Shown here: piece after piece, positions 11,801-23,490 of the stretch | Numbering within the stretch: the first letter of the stretch is position 1 | Layout: every line of letters begins with the position of its first letter | Assembly (NCBI GenBank): GCA_964017065.1 | Contig: OZ024786.1 | Coordinates: forward strand, 6,949,047-7,013,046 | DNA length: 64,000 nucleotides | Reading direction: 5' to 3' | Source of the DNA: Haliclona indistincta | Lineage: Eukaryota > Porifera > Demospongiae > Haplosclerida > Chalinidae | Translations under genes and position numbers: made by a program | The notes under the pieces: model-generated | Told to the model about the DNA's origin: nothing | Seen by the model: the letters and a program-made list of their open reading frames with translations, nothing else | Databases searched by the model: none

Positions 11801-12497
11801 TGGTACGTATTGCTGTCAATGTGTACATTTAGGGCGCCCAGCGCCTCCCACTTTCGCATGAAGTGTTCTTTCTAAGCTAGCTAGTCCTCTCATGAGCCAT
11901 TATTGCTGCCTTGTGTATACTGTTCCTACTGTCTAGCTTCAAGCTTGTTGCTAGTCTATTGAGCGAACGTTGGCTTGTTGCCGGTATCATGCTGTCTATA
12001 CTACTGTATGATTAGTATGTGTGTGATTTGCAAATTTCCTCCATCTTTCACTTTTTACACTTCCGTGACAGTAGTGTAGTAAAAGGTAGCATTTGAGACC
12101 TCAGTTACCTGCCGTTTGTGAAAGTGTTGTTAGTCAGTGTTGCAAACAGTGCTGTATTGCAGCTTGTTGCAGTGCTGTACAGAAATCCTGTATAGATCTG
12201 CAGTTGCTGTGTTTGTGAAATGGTGGATAGTTACTGCACAGGAATTGTGCTATAGCTTGTATAATAGGTGGAGTTTACTGTAGCTAGTCCAGTGCTGTGT
12301 ACAAAGGAATTCCACCGAGGCATCAGCACCTTTGGTGCCTAGTTATTAAAGTGTTGGCACTGTAACTTGCACGCTCCTTCTATTCATGTGCTCCTGATTA
12401 GAGACAGCGACTTGGTTACTATTGTGTTAAGAAATAAAAAGTAACGCATGTGTTGACCATTGATGAATTTTATAGATGTGTTATCTCTGTATTCCAG

Positions 12498-12538
12498 GTC
12501 GAGCTTCCATTCCCAACCTTCAACCCCACCACGTCGCG
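12498..12538 (+). other. Exon of modular gene copy 1 (41 nt)
   Basis: The acceptor TGTATTCCAG and donor GTGAGT bound 41 nt encoding VELPFPTFNPTTSR if read in phase 0, leaving two bases. The next exon (47 nt, entering in phase 2) then leaves phase 1, the phase of the later cassettes and of the kinase exon. A second donor lies 12 bases downstream. Confidence 0.45.
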
Positions 12539-13004
12539 GTGAGTTTTCAGGTGAGTTCTTTGAGCTTTAATTTTGTTGCTGCAGTTTATGTTTAAAGTTC
12601 ATACTTGTCTAATGTTTAAAGTTCATATATAATGTTCATACTGTCTAGTCTAGTCTAGTTTGTCGCCGATGTAGGTCCTCCTTTCATCTCCTTTGTGTGT
12701 ATTGGGTTGAGCACATTCCAGCTATTGGGAGAATAGAAAATTTTAGGTGTTTCCTAGTCAGGCAAGGGTCATAATAACATAGAATCTTGAGTTGTTGAGA
12801 TGGAATATGTTGCTATTCAAGGTGGTCCGGTTTGAGCCAGACCGTACGCACCAGTGGCTGTTATTATGCTCCCAATGTGATTATCATAAGGGTTATATTT
12901 TTAGCAGACATGCCCACGTTATGTGTTATGTAATGTGCTTACTGCTGCTTTTGCCTGGGTTTTTGTTGATTTGTTTTATACTTGATATTTTTGTCTTTCT
13001 ACAG

Positions 13005-13051
13005 TCGAAGTTGCTCCAGCCTGTGCTGCTCTGCTGTCCCTCATCTTACTG
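13005..13051 (+). other. Exon of modular gene copy 1 (47 nt)
   Basis: Bounded by GTCTTTCTACAG and GTGAGTGCTGCT. Read in phase 2 it encodes a Ser/Cys-rich peptide (RSCSSLCCSAVPHLT) and exits in phase 1. Its 3' half is homologous to the cassette at 20292. Confidence 0.45.
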
Positions 13052-13778
13052 GTGAGTGCTGCTACACACAAATTGTCAATGAGTGTATCAATGAGTGTCA
13101 ATGAGTTGGTTCCCCAAATTGATATTCAGGTTAACTAACAAAGAGCTTGTACTGCAATGTCTCTGTTAGCTAGAATCTGTCTTTATGTGAAAAGGTACTG
13201 TTTACATTACTTGTTGTCGTCTATGTATTGTCACTGCATGTACATGCTAGTTCTCGGTGACTCTTAATCCATGTATCACATGACTTTTGCTTTTGTATCT
13301 ATTGGTCAAATTCACTGCTACATGATATAGCTAGCTTTATTAGCGTCAATGAGTTGGTTACCCAAATTGGTTTTGATATACTGTGAATTGGTTTGATTAG
13401 TTTAAACAGCTTGTATACTGACTGACCATTGTTGACTTGAATCTTCTGTAAGCTGGTGGTCCTTATTATACATTGTAGTTGACAACCTGTTCACACGCAC
13501 AGTAGTATGTGTTGTAGCCATATGCCTAGCAGCTGTGCCCTGTTCCTAATTGTGTTTCAGGAGATGGCTACTTGGTTAGTGTTAGTGTGTAGACTAATAA
13601 TATATTGTGCACCAAGTTCGTGTATTTCCCACTGGGCGGTGTGATGTGAATATGTAGTGCAAGTTAGTCTGCCTCTCCTAACTACAGTTTAACGTCTCTG
13701 CTTGTTGACTTACTACTACTTTTTCTTTGGTTTTAATGACCAAACCTACTTTTGTTTTCTATTTTTCTCTTTCTACAG

Positions 13779-13817
13779 TTGGCTCAGGCTCTCCTGGCTC
13801 CTGCCCTCATCACACTC
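13779..13817 (+). other. Mini-exon cassette (39 nt, symmetric)
   Basis: TTGGCTCAGGCTCTCCTGGC plus 19 more bases, bounded by TTTCTACAG and GTGAGTGCTGCT. The 39-nt length preserves frame; in phase 1 it reads GSGSPGSCPHHT without a stop. It is the parent form of the expanded cassettes at 14698 and 22187. Confidence 0.5.
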
Positions 13818-14036
13818 GTGAGTGCTGCTATGCACAAATGAATGCTGACTTTATAATTATTGCCACTGCATATACATGTGCCTAGTTCTCGGTGACTTGT
13901 AAAATCCGTGTATCACATGACTTTTGCTGCCTCTCCTAACTACAGTTTAACGTCTCTGCTTGTTGGCTTACTACTACTTTTTCTTGGGTTTTGTTGACCA
14001 AACCTACTTTTGTTTTCTATTTTTCTCTTTCTACAG

Positions 14037-14079
14037 TTAATTGGCTCAGGCTCTCCTGGCTCCTGCCCTCATCACACTC
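14037..14079 (+). other. Mini-exon cassette (43 nt, frame-breaking)
   Basis: The same exon as at 13779 with four extra bases (TTAA) after the acceptor. The 43-nt length would shift the frame, so it is either skipped, spliced at an internal site, or dead. Confidence 0.45.
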
Positions 14080-14697
14080 GTGAGTGCTGCTATGCACAAA
14101 TGAATGCTGACTTTATAATTATTGCCACTGCATATACATGTGCTTAGTTCTCGGTGACTTGTAAAATCCGTGTATCACATGACTATTGCTTTTGTATCTA
14201 TCCAAAATTGGTCAAATTCACTGCTACATGATATAGCTAGCTTTATTAGTGTCAATGAGTTGGTTCCCCAAATTGGTTTTGATATACTGTGAATTGGTTT
14301 GAATAGTTTAAACAGCTTGTATACTGACTGACCATTGTTGACTTGAATCTTCTGTAAGCTGGTGGTCCTTACTATGCATTGTAGTTGACAACCTGTTCAC
14401 ACGCACAGTAGTATGTGTTGTAGCCATATGCCTAGCAGCTGTGCCCTGCTCCTAATTGTGTTTTAGATACATGTAGGAGATGGCTACTTGGTTAGTGTTA
14501 GTGTGTAGACTAATAATATATTGTGCACCAAGCTCGTGTATTTCCCACTGGGCGGTGTGATGTGAATATGTAGTGCAAGTTAGTCTGCCTCTCCTCCTAA
14601 CTACAGTTTAACGTCTCTGCTTGTTGACTTACTACTACTTTTTCTTTGGTTTTAATGACCAAACCTACTTTTGTTTTCTTTTTTTCTCTTTCTACAG

Positions 14698-14838
14698 TTG
14701 GCTCAGGCTCTCCTGGCTCCTGCCCTCATCTGGCTCTTGCCCTCATCTGGCTCCTGCCCTCATCTGGCTCCTGCCCTCATCTGGCTCCTGCCCTCACCTA
14801 GCTCCTGCCCTCATCTGGCTCCTGCCCTCATCACACTT
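14698..14838 (+). other. Expanded cassette (141 nt) with internal 17-bp repeats
   Basis: The 39-nt cassette with six inserted 17-bp units (TGGCTCCTGCCCTCATC), a total of 102 nt, so length stays divisible by three. In phase 1, the frame inferred for the gene, a CACCTAG variant in the fifth unit gives a stop; another frame is open (LAPALIWLLP...). It is probably skipped or nonfunctional in copy 1. Confidence 0.45.
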
Positions 14839-15381
14839 GTGAGTGCTGCTATGCACAAATGAATGCTGACTTTATAATTATTGCCACTGCATATACATGT
14901 GTCTAGTTCTCGGTGACTTCTAACATCCGTGTATCACATGACTTTTGTTTTGTATCTCTTATCCAAAATGGGTCAATTTGACTGCAACAGAATATATCTA
15001 GCTTTAGTAGTGTCAATGAGTTGGTTCCCCAAATTATTATGGTTAACTAACAAAGAGCTTGTACTGCAATGTCTCTGTTAGCTAGAATCTGTCTGTATGT
15101 GAAAAGGTACTGTTTACATTACTTGCTGTCGTCTATGTATTGTCACTGCATGTACATGCTAGTTCTCGGTGACTCTTAATCCATGTATCACATGGCTTTT
15201 GCTTTTGTATCTATCCAAAATTGATCAAATTCACTGCTACATGATATAGCTAGCTTTATTAGTGTCAATGAGTTGGTTCCCCAAATTGGTTTTGATATAC
15301 TGTGAATTGTTTAAACAGCTTGTACATGTAGACTAACACACTTGGTTGGCTTTGTCATAGCCTCGTACCCAGGCGCTAGTA

Positions 15382-15879
15382 ATAAGCGCCTGGTATCTAC
15401 TGCTTGCGCATGCGCTAATTATCCATTTATTTTACTGTAAAATAATCCGGTTGCGTCATGAAAACATGGTAGCAGTTATTCAGGCCACACCTAAGTTATT
15501 AGGCCTATAAACAACAGGCTAAGAAGCAGCTTAATCGTCATCTCTAGCTCTGGATTCGACGAATAACTTTGTGATAAGCCTGCATACGCGATAATGCTTC
15601 ATCGCGTGACATTTCACGCTGCTATTGTCGATCGATGTCGCTCGTTTCCGCTACCAGGAGCACCCAATAGTTAAATTGTACTTCTGCTATTGTGCTAGAG
15701 CTTCAAGAAAGACGATACAATGCAGTCATCAGAGTAGATTGCATACAGGAGAGCTTCACGAACTGCTATGAAAATCGATGAATATTCATCACATACTGCA
15801 AACGTGTACGATGATAACCGGCGGCGGTGGAATTCCAACGTTACCCGTGCATGCGCAAACATTAGATACCAGGCCTTAT
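15382..15879. mobile_element. MITE-like element with inverted ends
   Basis: GCCTGGTATCTACTGCTTGC near 15388 mirrors GCCTGGTATCTAATGTTTGC read on the other strand from about 15874. It lies in the intron before the kinase exon. The target duplication is unclear. Confidence 0.5.
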
Positions 15880-16082
15880 CTCTTCTCCTCACTGTCAATA
15901 ACTTTAAACAACATTCGTGAGTGTTGCTACGTGGTTGGGGACCATCCATAATCTAGCCTGGGTTGGGGGCAACACAATAAAATCTCTGACAGAGAGCCTT
16001 GTATGATGTTGTGCAAGTTAGTATGTTTCATGTTTGCTTGCATCTACTGTTCTTAACCTACTGTATTCTCTGCTTTCTACAG

Positions 16083-17674
16083 CCGTCTTAATTGCAATGT
16101 CAGCGCAACATGCTCTTCGTTTGTCATTTTCTAAGAAGAGGTCTTCAATATATGCTTCTCGTGGTGGTCCTATACCTAATGCATCTACAACCAGCAAATC
16201 GTCACTACCATCTGTTTTGAATGTTCGAACTACGTTTATGAATTTAATGGACGCTGAGAATTATTTTGAGGAGTCCTATGATTTGTTTGATGAAATTTTG
16301 AAGGATCAAGGAATAGATGATCGTTCATTTCGCCGTGAGCGTGATGATGTTAGCAAGCACCTTTGTAATTGGCTAAATATTGTACGACAACCAAGTATCC
16401 AATTAACAATAGATGGACGTGAGAGGAAATTTATAATTGCCGCGCATACCGAAATGAAACTACCGTTTAATACTTGTGATCCTGCCAAAAAAGTTGATGT
16501 GGCGCTTTTCGGTCATGGAGATATCCCATATGTTCAGTTCGAAGTCCAATCATGCAAAATGAAGGAGAAATTGACACATGACTCATATGAGGAGGGGATA
16601 GCCAAAAGAAGAAAGACGTCTGATACATCAAGAGAGGATACCATCAGAAAGCTTGGTTATGGTCTTGTTGACCAGCTTGTATACTTAAGAAACCATACTG
16701 ATCTCAATCTGCTGGGAGATGAAGAACTGATCCAGTCAGTTTCGGGGTTTTATGTGCCGATCAACAGACCATTGGAAAAGATTTCTTGCACCTGGAATGA
16801 TGCTGATTTGCGTTTTGAAATTGGCAGCCCACAATTAGTCCCGTTCGACTCCATACCAGATGAAGTAAAGACAGCTCGACAGGTTATTACGAGCATATGC
16901 AGGACAGAGAAAGAAGTTCGTGACTTCATATTCCCTCTTGACGTATATAGTGTGTTTTTTCGGGAAATTGGTGTTGGATGCTTCCAAGCAACGTCTGGAG
17001 CTTCCATTGTGATTATCAATACAGAGAAGGCCAAGGTTTATAAGCATCCCTTCGATGAACGGGAGTCTACAACACTTTGGAAACTAGTTGGTAAAGAATC
17101 ACCGCCATCTGTTTGCTTTCCCATTTCATCTAAAGTGATAAATTTTTTCAGATTTTTCGAGTATCCTTTATATAACAAACAAAAGAGTTATGAAGAAATA
17201 AGGAGAGATGGTCTAGTTCCCTTCTTAAATCAGGTTTCTAAAGCAGTTAACGAATTGCATTCTTTGGATTTATGTCATCTAGACATTCGAATCGATAATA
17301 TTTGTTTTACGGCAGATGGCAATGCCATTCTCATCAATCTAGATAGATCAGTGCCTGCAAATACTCCCATTACAAGAATGCGTGATTATGGCAAATCAAC
17401 CATGTACAAAACTACCCTGACTCAAAGGTCGTGGACGGTTGTGAACTTAGACTGGAAGCAAGTGGCAATCATGGTTTACGCTATTCTGAATGATGTGACT
17501 TCAGCAAACAAATATCACCAAATTGAGATAACACAACCAGAAACAGAAACAGGATTACCCTCAAATGAAGAAACAGAAACAGGATTACCCTCAGTACTTT
17601 ATTTTATGTTTACCCGTGGTTTATGTCACTTGTATGAGTGGCCACGTGTATGCACAATTATGAAGTTAAGATAA
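16083..17674 (+). CDS. PD-(D/E)XK-like plus protein-kinase-like terminal exon (Crinkler-type architecture)
   Basis: A large terminal exon after the acceptor CTGCTTTCTACAG, entering in phase 1; the frame is open to TAA at 17674 (numbered here from the frame's first Met at 16034). The N-terminal half has a restriction-endonuclease-like core: Asp155 (KKVDVALFG) and Glu170-Val-Gln172 (QFEVQS), where Gln replaces the usual Lys. The C-terminal half looks like a protein kinase: glycine-rich FREIGVGCFQATSG (309-322), Lys337 (KVYKHP), catalytic loop HLDIRIDN (415-422), metal site NLD (435-437, for DFG) and Asp472. The C-lobe is short. A 10-residue segment (ETETGLPS) is duplicated at 503-520. A REase-kinase pairing is described for eukaryotic Crinkler-type (CR) effectors; role here unknown. 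ATG at 16097 could serve as an internal start if upstream exons are not used. Confidence 0.65.
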
Positions 17675-17904
17675 GATTTAGTCAAGACTATTTCAACCCA
17701 AACACATCACCAACTAGAGTTCGAAAGAACACATACCCGTGCGCTGAGCTAGGCGACTACTCCAGCATTACTGCAACACGCACGTCACTTACAGCTAGCC
17801 CATAGACAGCTCCAGTAATGATAGCATAAATGCACTTACGCACATCAGCGGTACTGTACACGTGAGACTGAGTGAGGACGTTCATTGGAGGTTGGATCCC
17901 ATAT

Positions 17905-18072
17905 GCACTCTAGGCACTCTCGTTATGCACTCTAGGCACTCTCGGCACTCTCGTTATGCACTCTAGGCACTCTCGTTATGCACTCATAGACCCGTCAATC
18001 CATTCCCCTGCCGTTCCCACCATTCCCCTGCCGTTCCCGTAACGAGAGTTCCTAGAGTGCCTAACGAGAGTG
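17905..18072. repeat. Short minisatellite with inverted copy
   Basis: GCACTCTAGGCACTCTCGTTAT is repeated about four times. It is followed by CATTCCCCTGCCGTTCCC twice and then the inverted form AACGAGAGTTCCTAGAGTGC. Confidence 0.8.
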
Positions 18073-18298
18073 TCAATGAGTTGGTTCCCCAAATTGATAT
18101 TCATTATTATGGTTAATGTACCAACACATCAACAACAATTGTAATAAAATAGTAGAGGTAGTTTGCGGACATTTTGCTTGACTCAGCACCCCTCTCTTCT
18201 GCCACCCAAGCTAGTACTAGTGACACCTATTACATGTACATGTGTACGCTGTATCTTGTAAGCTTGTGTACTGCCCATTTACTGAATTTTAATTAGTT

Positions 18299-18335
18299 AT
18301 GGCAGCAGCTGGAAACCAAGCAGTGCTGATCAATG
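18299..18335 (+). other. Start exon of modular gene copy 2
   Basis: ATG opens MAAAGNQAVLIN and the exon ends in phase 1 at the donor GTATGA. The later cassettes at 19559, 22187 and 23448 are all divisible by three and open in phase 1, so a continuous message can be assembled from this start. This is inference from splice signals. Confidence 0.5.
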
Positions 18336-19558
18336 GTATGATCTGTCTTCAATCATCAGTATATAGTAGCTGTTCACTGACTAGTACATTGTACATGTAT
18401 GACTGTCAATCATGTATTGTGTTTAGCAGCTGTCTCGTCCCATGTTTGCTTGCTGCTACTTCTTGTTTGCTAAACCCAGTATACACTCATTGTATTTGTA
18501 CACTGAGTCTGATTCTGTTTGTGTCAGTAATAGAATCCTGTAGTGTATCTTATAATGCTCATGTTAGTGTGTTGGTACATACTGTACCCTGCTCGTGCCG
18601 TGTGTGTAGCTTGTAGGTATCATGTAGGCTGATCCCTATAGTGAGTGTGTTGGAGATTCCCTAATGTGCTGATATTCTGATTTTGAGTGATTATACTGAT
18701 TGTGGTAGTGTTCATTCATAATTCGACTTATTTCACTGTCGGTTAGCAGCCTGTCCACCCTACTAGCTAGTGTGTACTTCCCAGTGTTATTTTTGTATGA
18801 CTTGCCAGTGCATGTGTATGTGATAGACATTGAGAGTGTCTTCCACTTTAGACGCTCCCACCTTCACCTGATGCATTGTCTCTTAGTTGACCTTCACCTA
18901 CAAAATTGCTACTATTGACGCCTTGTGTGTAACTTACCTGTCTAGCTGTATATTACAGCCAATGGTTATGCATGAAGCTAACATTGTGACATACCGGGAT
19001 CAACATAGGAACTGCAACAGGATATAGCTAGCTTTAGTAGTGACAATGAAATTGTTTTTGATGTTTTATGAATAATATTAGTTTGAACAGCTTGTATACT
19101 GAAAGGAACTGGTCCCAACTGACTGACCATTGTTGACTTGAATCTTCTGTAAGCTTATGTACATCGTAGTTGATAACCTGACCTGTTCGCACATATTGTG
19201 TCGTAGCCATATGTCTAGTAGCTGTGGACTGTTGCCTGATTCTTGGTGTTTTAGATAGGGGACACAAACTTGGTTAGTCTGTATGTAGAATAACACACTT
19301 GGTTGGCTTGTAGATAGCGACTTGGTTAGCTTAGTTGCTGTGCACCAAGCTAGTGTATTTCCCACTTTGTGATGCGAATATGTCGTGCAAGTTTGTCTAC
19401 CCATTACTGCCTCACAGTTTAATGTCCCCTTGAATTGTTTGACCTGTTCACCATATGGTTGTACATTTCATGCCTTGCTAGATTACTGCTGCTTTTGCCT
19501 GGGTTTTGTTGACCAAACCTACTTTTGTTCTTTACTTAATGTTTTTGTTATTCTACAG
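18336..19558. other. Intron of modular gene copy 2; no other gene seen
   Basis: Holds diverged copies of the shared intron modules. Short open frames on both strands match other copies of the module and look noncoding. Confidence 0.5.
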
Positions 19559-19600
19559 CTCCTGCCCGGCCTCTGTACTCTGCAGGCCCTCGTCCCATTC
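19559..19600 (+). other. Mini-exon cassette (42 nt, symmetric)
   Basis: Acceptor TATTCTACAG, donor GTGAGTGCTGCT. Open in phase 1 (APARPLYSAGPRPI). Pro/Ser-rich, as in the other cassettes. Confidence 0.45.
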
Positions 19601-19964
19601 GTGAGTGCTGCTACACACAAATGAATGTTGACTTTATGTATTGCCATTGCATTTACATGTGCCTAGCTCTCGATGACTCGTAAAATCTGGGAATCTCTTG
19701 TTGTTGGTCAATTTGACTGCAACTAGCTTTAGTAGTGAAAAATGAGTTGATTCCCCAAATTGGTGTTGATATAGTTTGAACAGCTTGTATACTGAAAGGC
19801 CCAACTGACTGACCATTGTTGACTTGAATCTTCTGTAAGCTTATGTACATCGTAGTTGATAACCTGACCTGTTCGCACATATTGTGTCGTAGCCATATGC
19901 CTAGCAGCTGTGGACTGTTGCGGTGTTTTAGATGGGGACACCGACTTGGTTAGTAAGTACCGTA

Positions 19965-20066
19965 AATCGAGAAATTTTCGTGTAACAGAATTTTCGTCTG
20001 TAATAAATTTACGTGTTAAAATATTTTAGTGGGTCGACCTGCCCCACGAAAATATTTTAACATCGA
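19965..20066. mobile_element. Small fold-back repeat
   Basis: TTAAAATATTTTAGTGGG and CCCCACGAAAATATTTTAA form a hairpin with an 8-base loop around 20040, flanked by AAATTTTCG motifs. This looks like a short palindromic MITE in the intron. Confidence 0.5.
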
Positions 20067-20291
20067 AATTTTATCAACATGTAAAGCAAGCGTACACAGT
20101 TTCTACAACACTGCATGACTGTTGCTGCTGACAGCTGTAACGATGCTTTAAAGTCTCTTTGAATTGTCCATGTACACGGCGACCAGTTCACCGTGTTGTT
20201 GTATGTATCATGCCTTGCTAGCTCACTGCTGCTTTTGTTTTTGACCAAACCTACTTTTTGTTTTATACTTAATATTTTTGTCTTTCTACAG

Positions 20292-20333
20292 TTATTTGAC
20301 TCCAGTGCGGCTCTGCTGTCCCTCATCTTACTG
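20292..20333 (+). other. Mini-exon cassette (42 nt) with stop in gene frame
   Basis: Good acceptor and donor and a symmetric length, but in phase 1 it reads a TGA after one codon. Its 3' half matches the exon at 13005-13051. Probably skipped or dead. Confidence 0.4.
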
Positions 20334-22186
20334 GTGAGTGCTGCTACACACAAATGAATGTTGACTTTATGTATTGCCACTGCATTTACATGTGCCTAGT
20401 TCTCGATGACTCGTAAAATCCGGGAATCTGTAGTTGTTGGTCAATTTGACTGCAACTAGCTTTATAGTAGTGAAAAATTCCTCAAATTGGTGTTGATATA
20501 CTGTGAATTAGTTTGAACAGCTTGTATACTGAAAGGAACTGGTCCCAACTGACTGACCATTGTTGACTTGAATCTTCTGTAAGCTTATGTACATCGTAGT
20601 TGATAACCTGACCTGTTCGCACATATTGTGTCGTAGCCATATGCCTAGTAGCTGTGGACTGTTGCCTGATTCTTGGTGTTTTAGATAGGGGACACAAACT
20701 TGGTTAGTAAGTATGTAGATAGCGACTTGGTTAGCTTAGTTGCTGTGCACCAAGCTAGTGTATTTCCCACTTTGTGATGCGAATATGTCGTGTGTCAATT
20801 TGACTGCAACAGGATATTAGTAGTGTCAATTAGTTGGTTCCCCAAATTGATTATAACTAACAAAGAGCTTGTACACTGGTTCTGACTGGCTTGATGCAAA
20901 TAGTTAGCATACTGCATCAGCATTCTTGAATTGTCCAAATAATATGTAGTGACCTGTTCACCGTGTGTTGTGTATTTTTTCACTGAGGTTATGACTATGA
21001 TTGTGTAGACTATTAGTATATTGTGCACCAAGCTCGTGTATTTCCCACTGGGCGGTGTGATGCGAATATAGAGTGCAAGTTAGTCTGCCTCTCCTAACTA
21101 CGTTTAACGTCTTCTTGTATTGTCTGTGTATGCAGGGCGACATGTTTGTTGTGTGTTGTACATTTCACACACCTTGCCTTGCTAGCATTATTCCTTCTTG
21201 TTCCTTTCCTTTTCAAGCCTTGTTCCTTTACTTTTGCAAGCATCATCCCCACACTACTTTTCTTATTGTAATTTACAAATGCATGGGCGCTTCACGTTCA
21301 CGTCCCTGTGTTATTATGCGCTCCTGCAAATGCCAGTTGTTGTTTTTCTTTTGTGTTGAAAAATAATACATTGACAATCCTAATTATTGAGCGTATTATT
21401 CAAGCCTTGTTCCTTTACTTTTGCAAGTGTCATCCCTATACGTTTCAGGATAGTTAAACGCATGCGCAGACAGTGTGTACCAGGCCACTAAACGAGGAAG
21501 GAGGACGAGGCTAAATATGCACATGTACTTGATGTGTTGTAGCATACAGCACCCATGGATTCTATATTGCTTAGAGCTTATTAGCACATAGGTAAAATGC
21601 TTAAGTGGTACTATTTGAGACGTCAGTTACGTGACTTGCTGTTGTCCATGTATGTACATGTCCCTAGTTCTCTTAAATCTGTGTGTCACATGACTTTTGC
21701 TTTTGTATCTCTTATCCAAAATTAGTCAATTTGACTGCAACAGGTGACAATGAGTTGATTCCCCAAATTGGTTTTGATATACTGTGAATAATTAGTTTGA
21801 TTAGCTTGTATACTGAAAGGAACTGACCGGCTTGAATCTTCTGTAAGCTGGTGGTCTTTTATATACATTGTAGTTGATAATCTGTTCACACGCACAGTAG
21901 TATGTATTGTAGCCATATGCCTAGCAGCTGTGCCCTGCTCCTAATTGTGTTTTAGATACATGTAGGAGATGGCTACTTGGTTAGTGTTAGTGTGTAGACT
22001 AATAATATATTGTGCACCAAGCTCGTGTATTTCCCACTGGGCGGTGTGATGTGAATATGTAGTGCAAGTTAGTCTGCCTCTCCTCCTAACTACAGTTTAA
22101 CGTCTCTGCTTGTTGGCTTACTACTACTTTTTCTTTGGTTTTAATGACCAAACCTACTTTTGTTTTCTTTTTTTCTCTTTCTACAG

Positions 22187-22312
22187 TTGGCTCTTGCCCT
22201 CATCTGGCTTCTGCCCTCATCTGGCTCTTGCCCTCATCTGGCTCCTGCCCTCATCTGGCTCCTGCCCTCATCTGGCTCCTGCCCTCATCTGGCTCCTGCC
22301 CTCATCACACTT
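22187..22312 (+). other. Expanded cassette (126 nt) with internal 17-bp repeats
   Basis: Seven tandem 17-bp units (TGGCTCCTGCCCTCATC and variants) between TTTCTACAG and GTGAGTGCTGCT. Length is divisible by three. All phases are open, including phase 1. Because 17 bp is out of step with codons, the peptide cycles through SCPHLA, PALIWL and LPSSG. Confidence 0.5.
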
Positions 22313-22708
22313 GTGAGTGCTGCTATGCACAAATGAATGCTGACTTTATAATTATTCCCACTGCATATACATGTATCTAGTTCTCGGTGACTTCTAAAAT
22401 CCGTGTATCACATGACTTTTGTTTTGTATCTCTTATCCAAAATGGGTCAATTTGACTGCAACAGAATATATCTAGCTTTAGTAGTGTCAATGAGTTGGTT
22501 CCCCAAATTGATATTCATTATTATGGTTAACTAACAAAGAGCTTGTACTGCAATGTCTCTGTTAGCTAGAATCTGTCTGTATGTGTAAATCAAACAGTTT
22601 CGCTCTGTCCTGCGCCTCCAACTAGTTGCAAATCAGCAAATTCATATAATATGAATAAATTCGTGAGGTTCCAAAAGGCTCCAAAAGTCTATTAATTTAA
22701 GTTATTCA

Positions 22709-23069
22709 TGTTGGAATTACGTCCGGCCTGTGCGGTCACATGAACTCGGCCTACGCATTGCATACGTAGAAATGATGATCGATGACGCATGGCCAACCTT
22801 CTCTGGTATGATGACTGACTGTTGGCGCCAATGGATTCACACTCAACTCATTAACTAATCTCATGACTGTTTGTTGCTATCTTTATCATTCGAGATTTCT
22901 GTGTATTCCTATAAAACCAGTATGTTGTTCATTCTCTCACTCTCCATTGTTCTGTTCTGCTGAATTACATTAAAGTTTGGATACACCGCCAATCTACTTA
23001 CTCGCGATTGCTGCGATTTTAGTGTTGCCCAATTTCTTAGTGTGAGCCTACTCTGCGCCCACAATCACC
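22709..23069 (+). mobile_element. Possible solo LTR or promoter-bearing fragment
   Basis: Begins TGTTGGAATTACG. It holds a TATA-like CCTATAAAACC at about 22910 and ATTAAAG at about 22968, followed by a GT/T-rich region. It ends near CCCACA, giving TG...CA ends. A target duplication was not found, so boundaries are uncertain. Confidence 0.35.
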
Positions 23070-23208
23070 ATGCCTTTTAGCTGGGACCACACCTTTAGTT
23101 ATTATTTTGCACAGGCTCATTGGTCTGTTCACTGCTGTTGGTCTTGGTGGCTAAACTTAATGTAGTTACACTTGCAATTACCTACTTTTTCTCTGTCTTT
23201 GTCACAAA

Positions 23209-23257
23209 GACTAGTACCAGCAGCACTGTAGTAGACACTAGTACCAGCAGCACTGTA
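23209..23257. repeat. Two-unit copy of the 27-bp monomer
   Basis: ACTAGTACCAGCAGCACTG occurs twice at 27-bp spacing with GTAGTAGAC between. It differs from the large array by CAGCAGC instead of CAGCATC. Confidence 0.75.
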
Positions 23258-23447
23258 TCTCGGTGTTCACTACATGTTCTCGGTGACTCGTAAGATCCGT
23301 GTATCACACGCATTACTGTTGATTTTGTATCTCTTGTTTGGAATCGTGATACTTTAGCCTGTTCGTAGACTAGTGTATGCTATGTTTGCTTGTGTCATGC
23401 AACTGCTGTGTATACTACAATTACTACCATTTTCTTTTTGTCTGCAG

Positions 23448-23483
23448 TTCGTGTTCCTTCCTCACGTGTGTCGTGGATGGAAC
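23448..23483 (+). other. Exon of modular gene copy 2 (36 nt)
   Basis: Acceptor TTTTTGTCTGCAG, donor GTAAGT. In phase 1 it reads RVPSSRVSWME and exits in phase 1. It joins the exon at 24577 in frame; the Tc1-like element lies in the intron between them. Confidence 0.5.
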
Positions 23484-23490
23484 GTAAGTA

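Larger units (their letters stand above)
8980..23300. repeat. Segmentally amplified region with repeated intron/mini-exon modules
   Basis: Blocks recur many times in the same order: GGTCAATTTGACTGCAAC (e.g. 9013, 9309, 9931, 14970, 19707, 22446), ACTTGGTTAGT, then ACCAAACCTACTTTTGTT with a TTTCTACAG acceptor, a short exon, and a GTGAGTGCTGCT donor. About 14400-15115 and 21890-22585 are almost identical, offset by about 7.5 kb. The start-codon segment at 11229 recurs at 18299. The pattern is tandem duplication of gene segments followed by divergence and local deletions. Confidence 0.8.

Noticed and set aside
11291..11875. 194-codon frame with apparent membrane segments
   Set aside because: It spans the insertion and the 36-39-bp minisatellite; all frames are open in the repeat.
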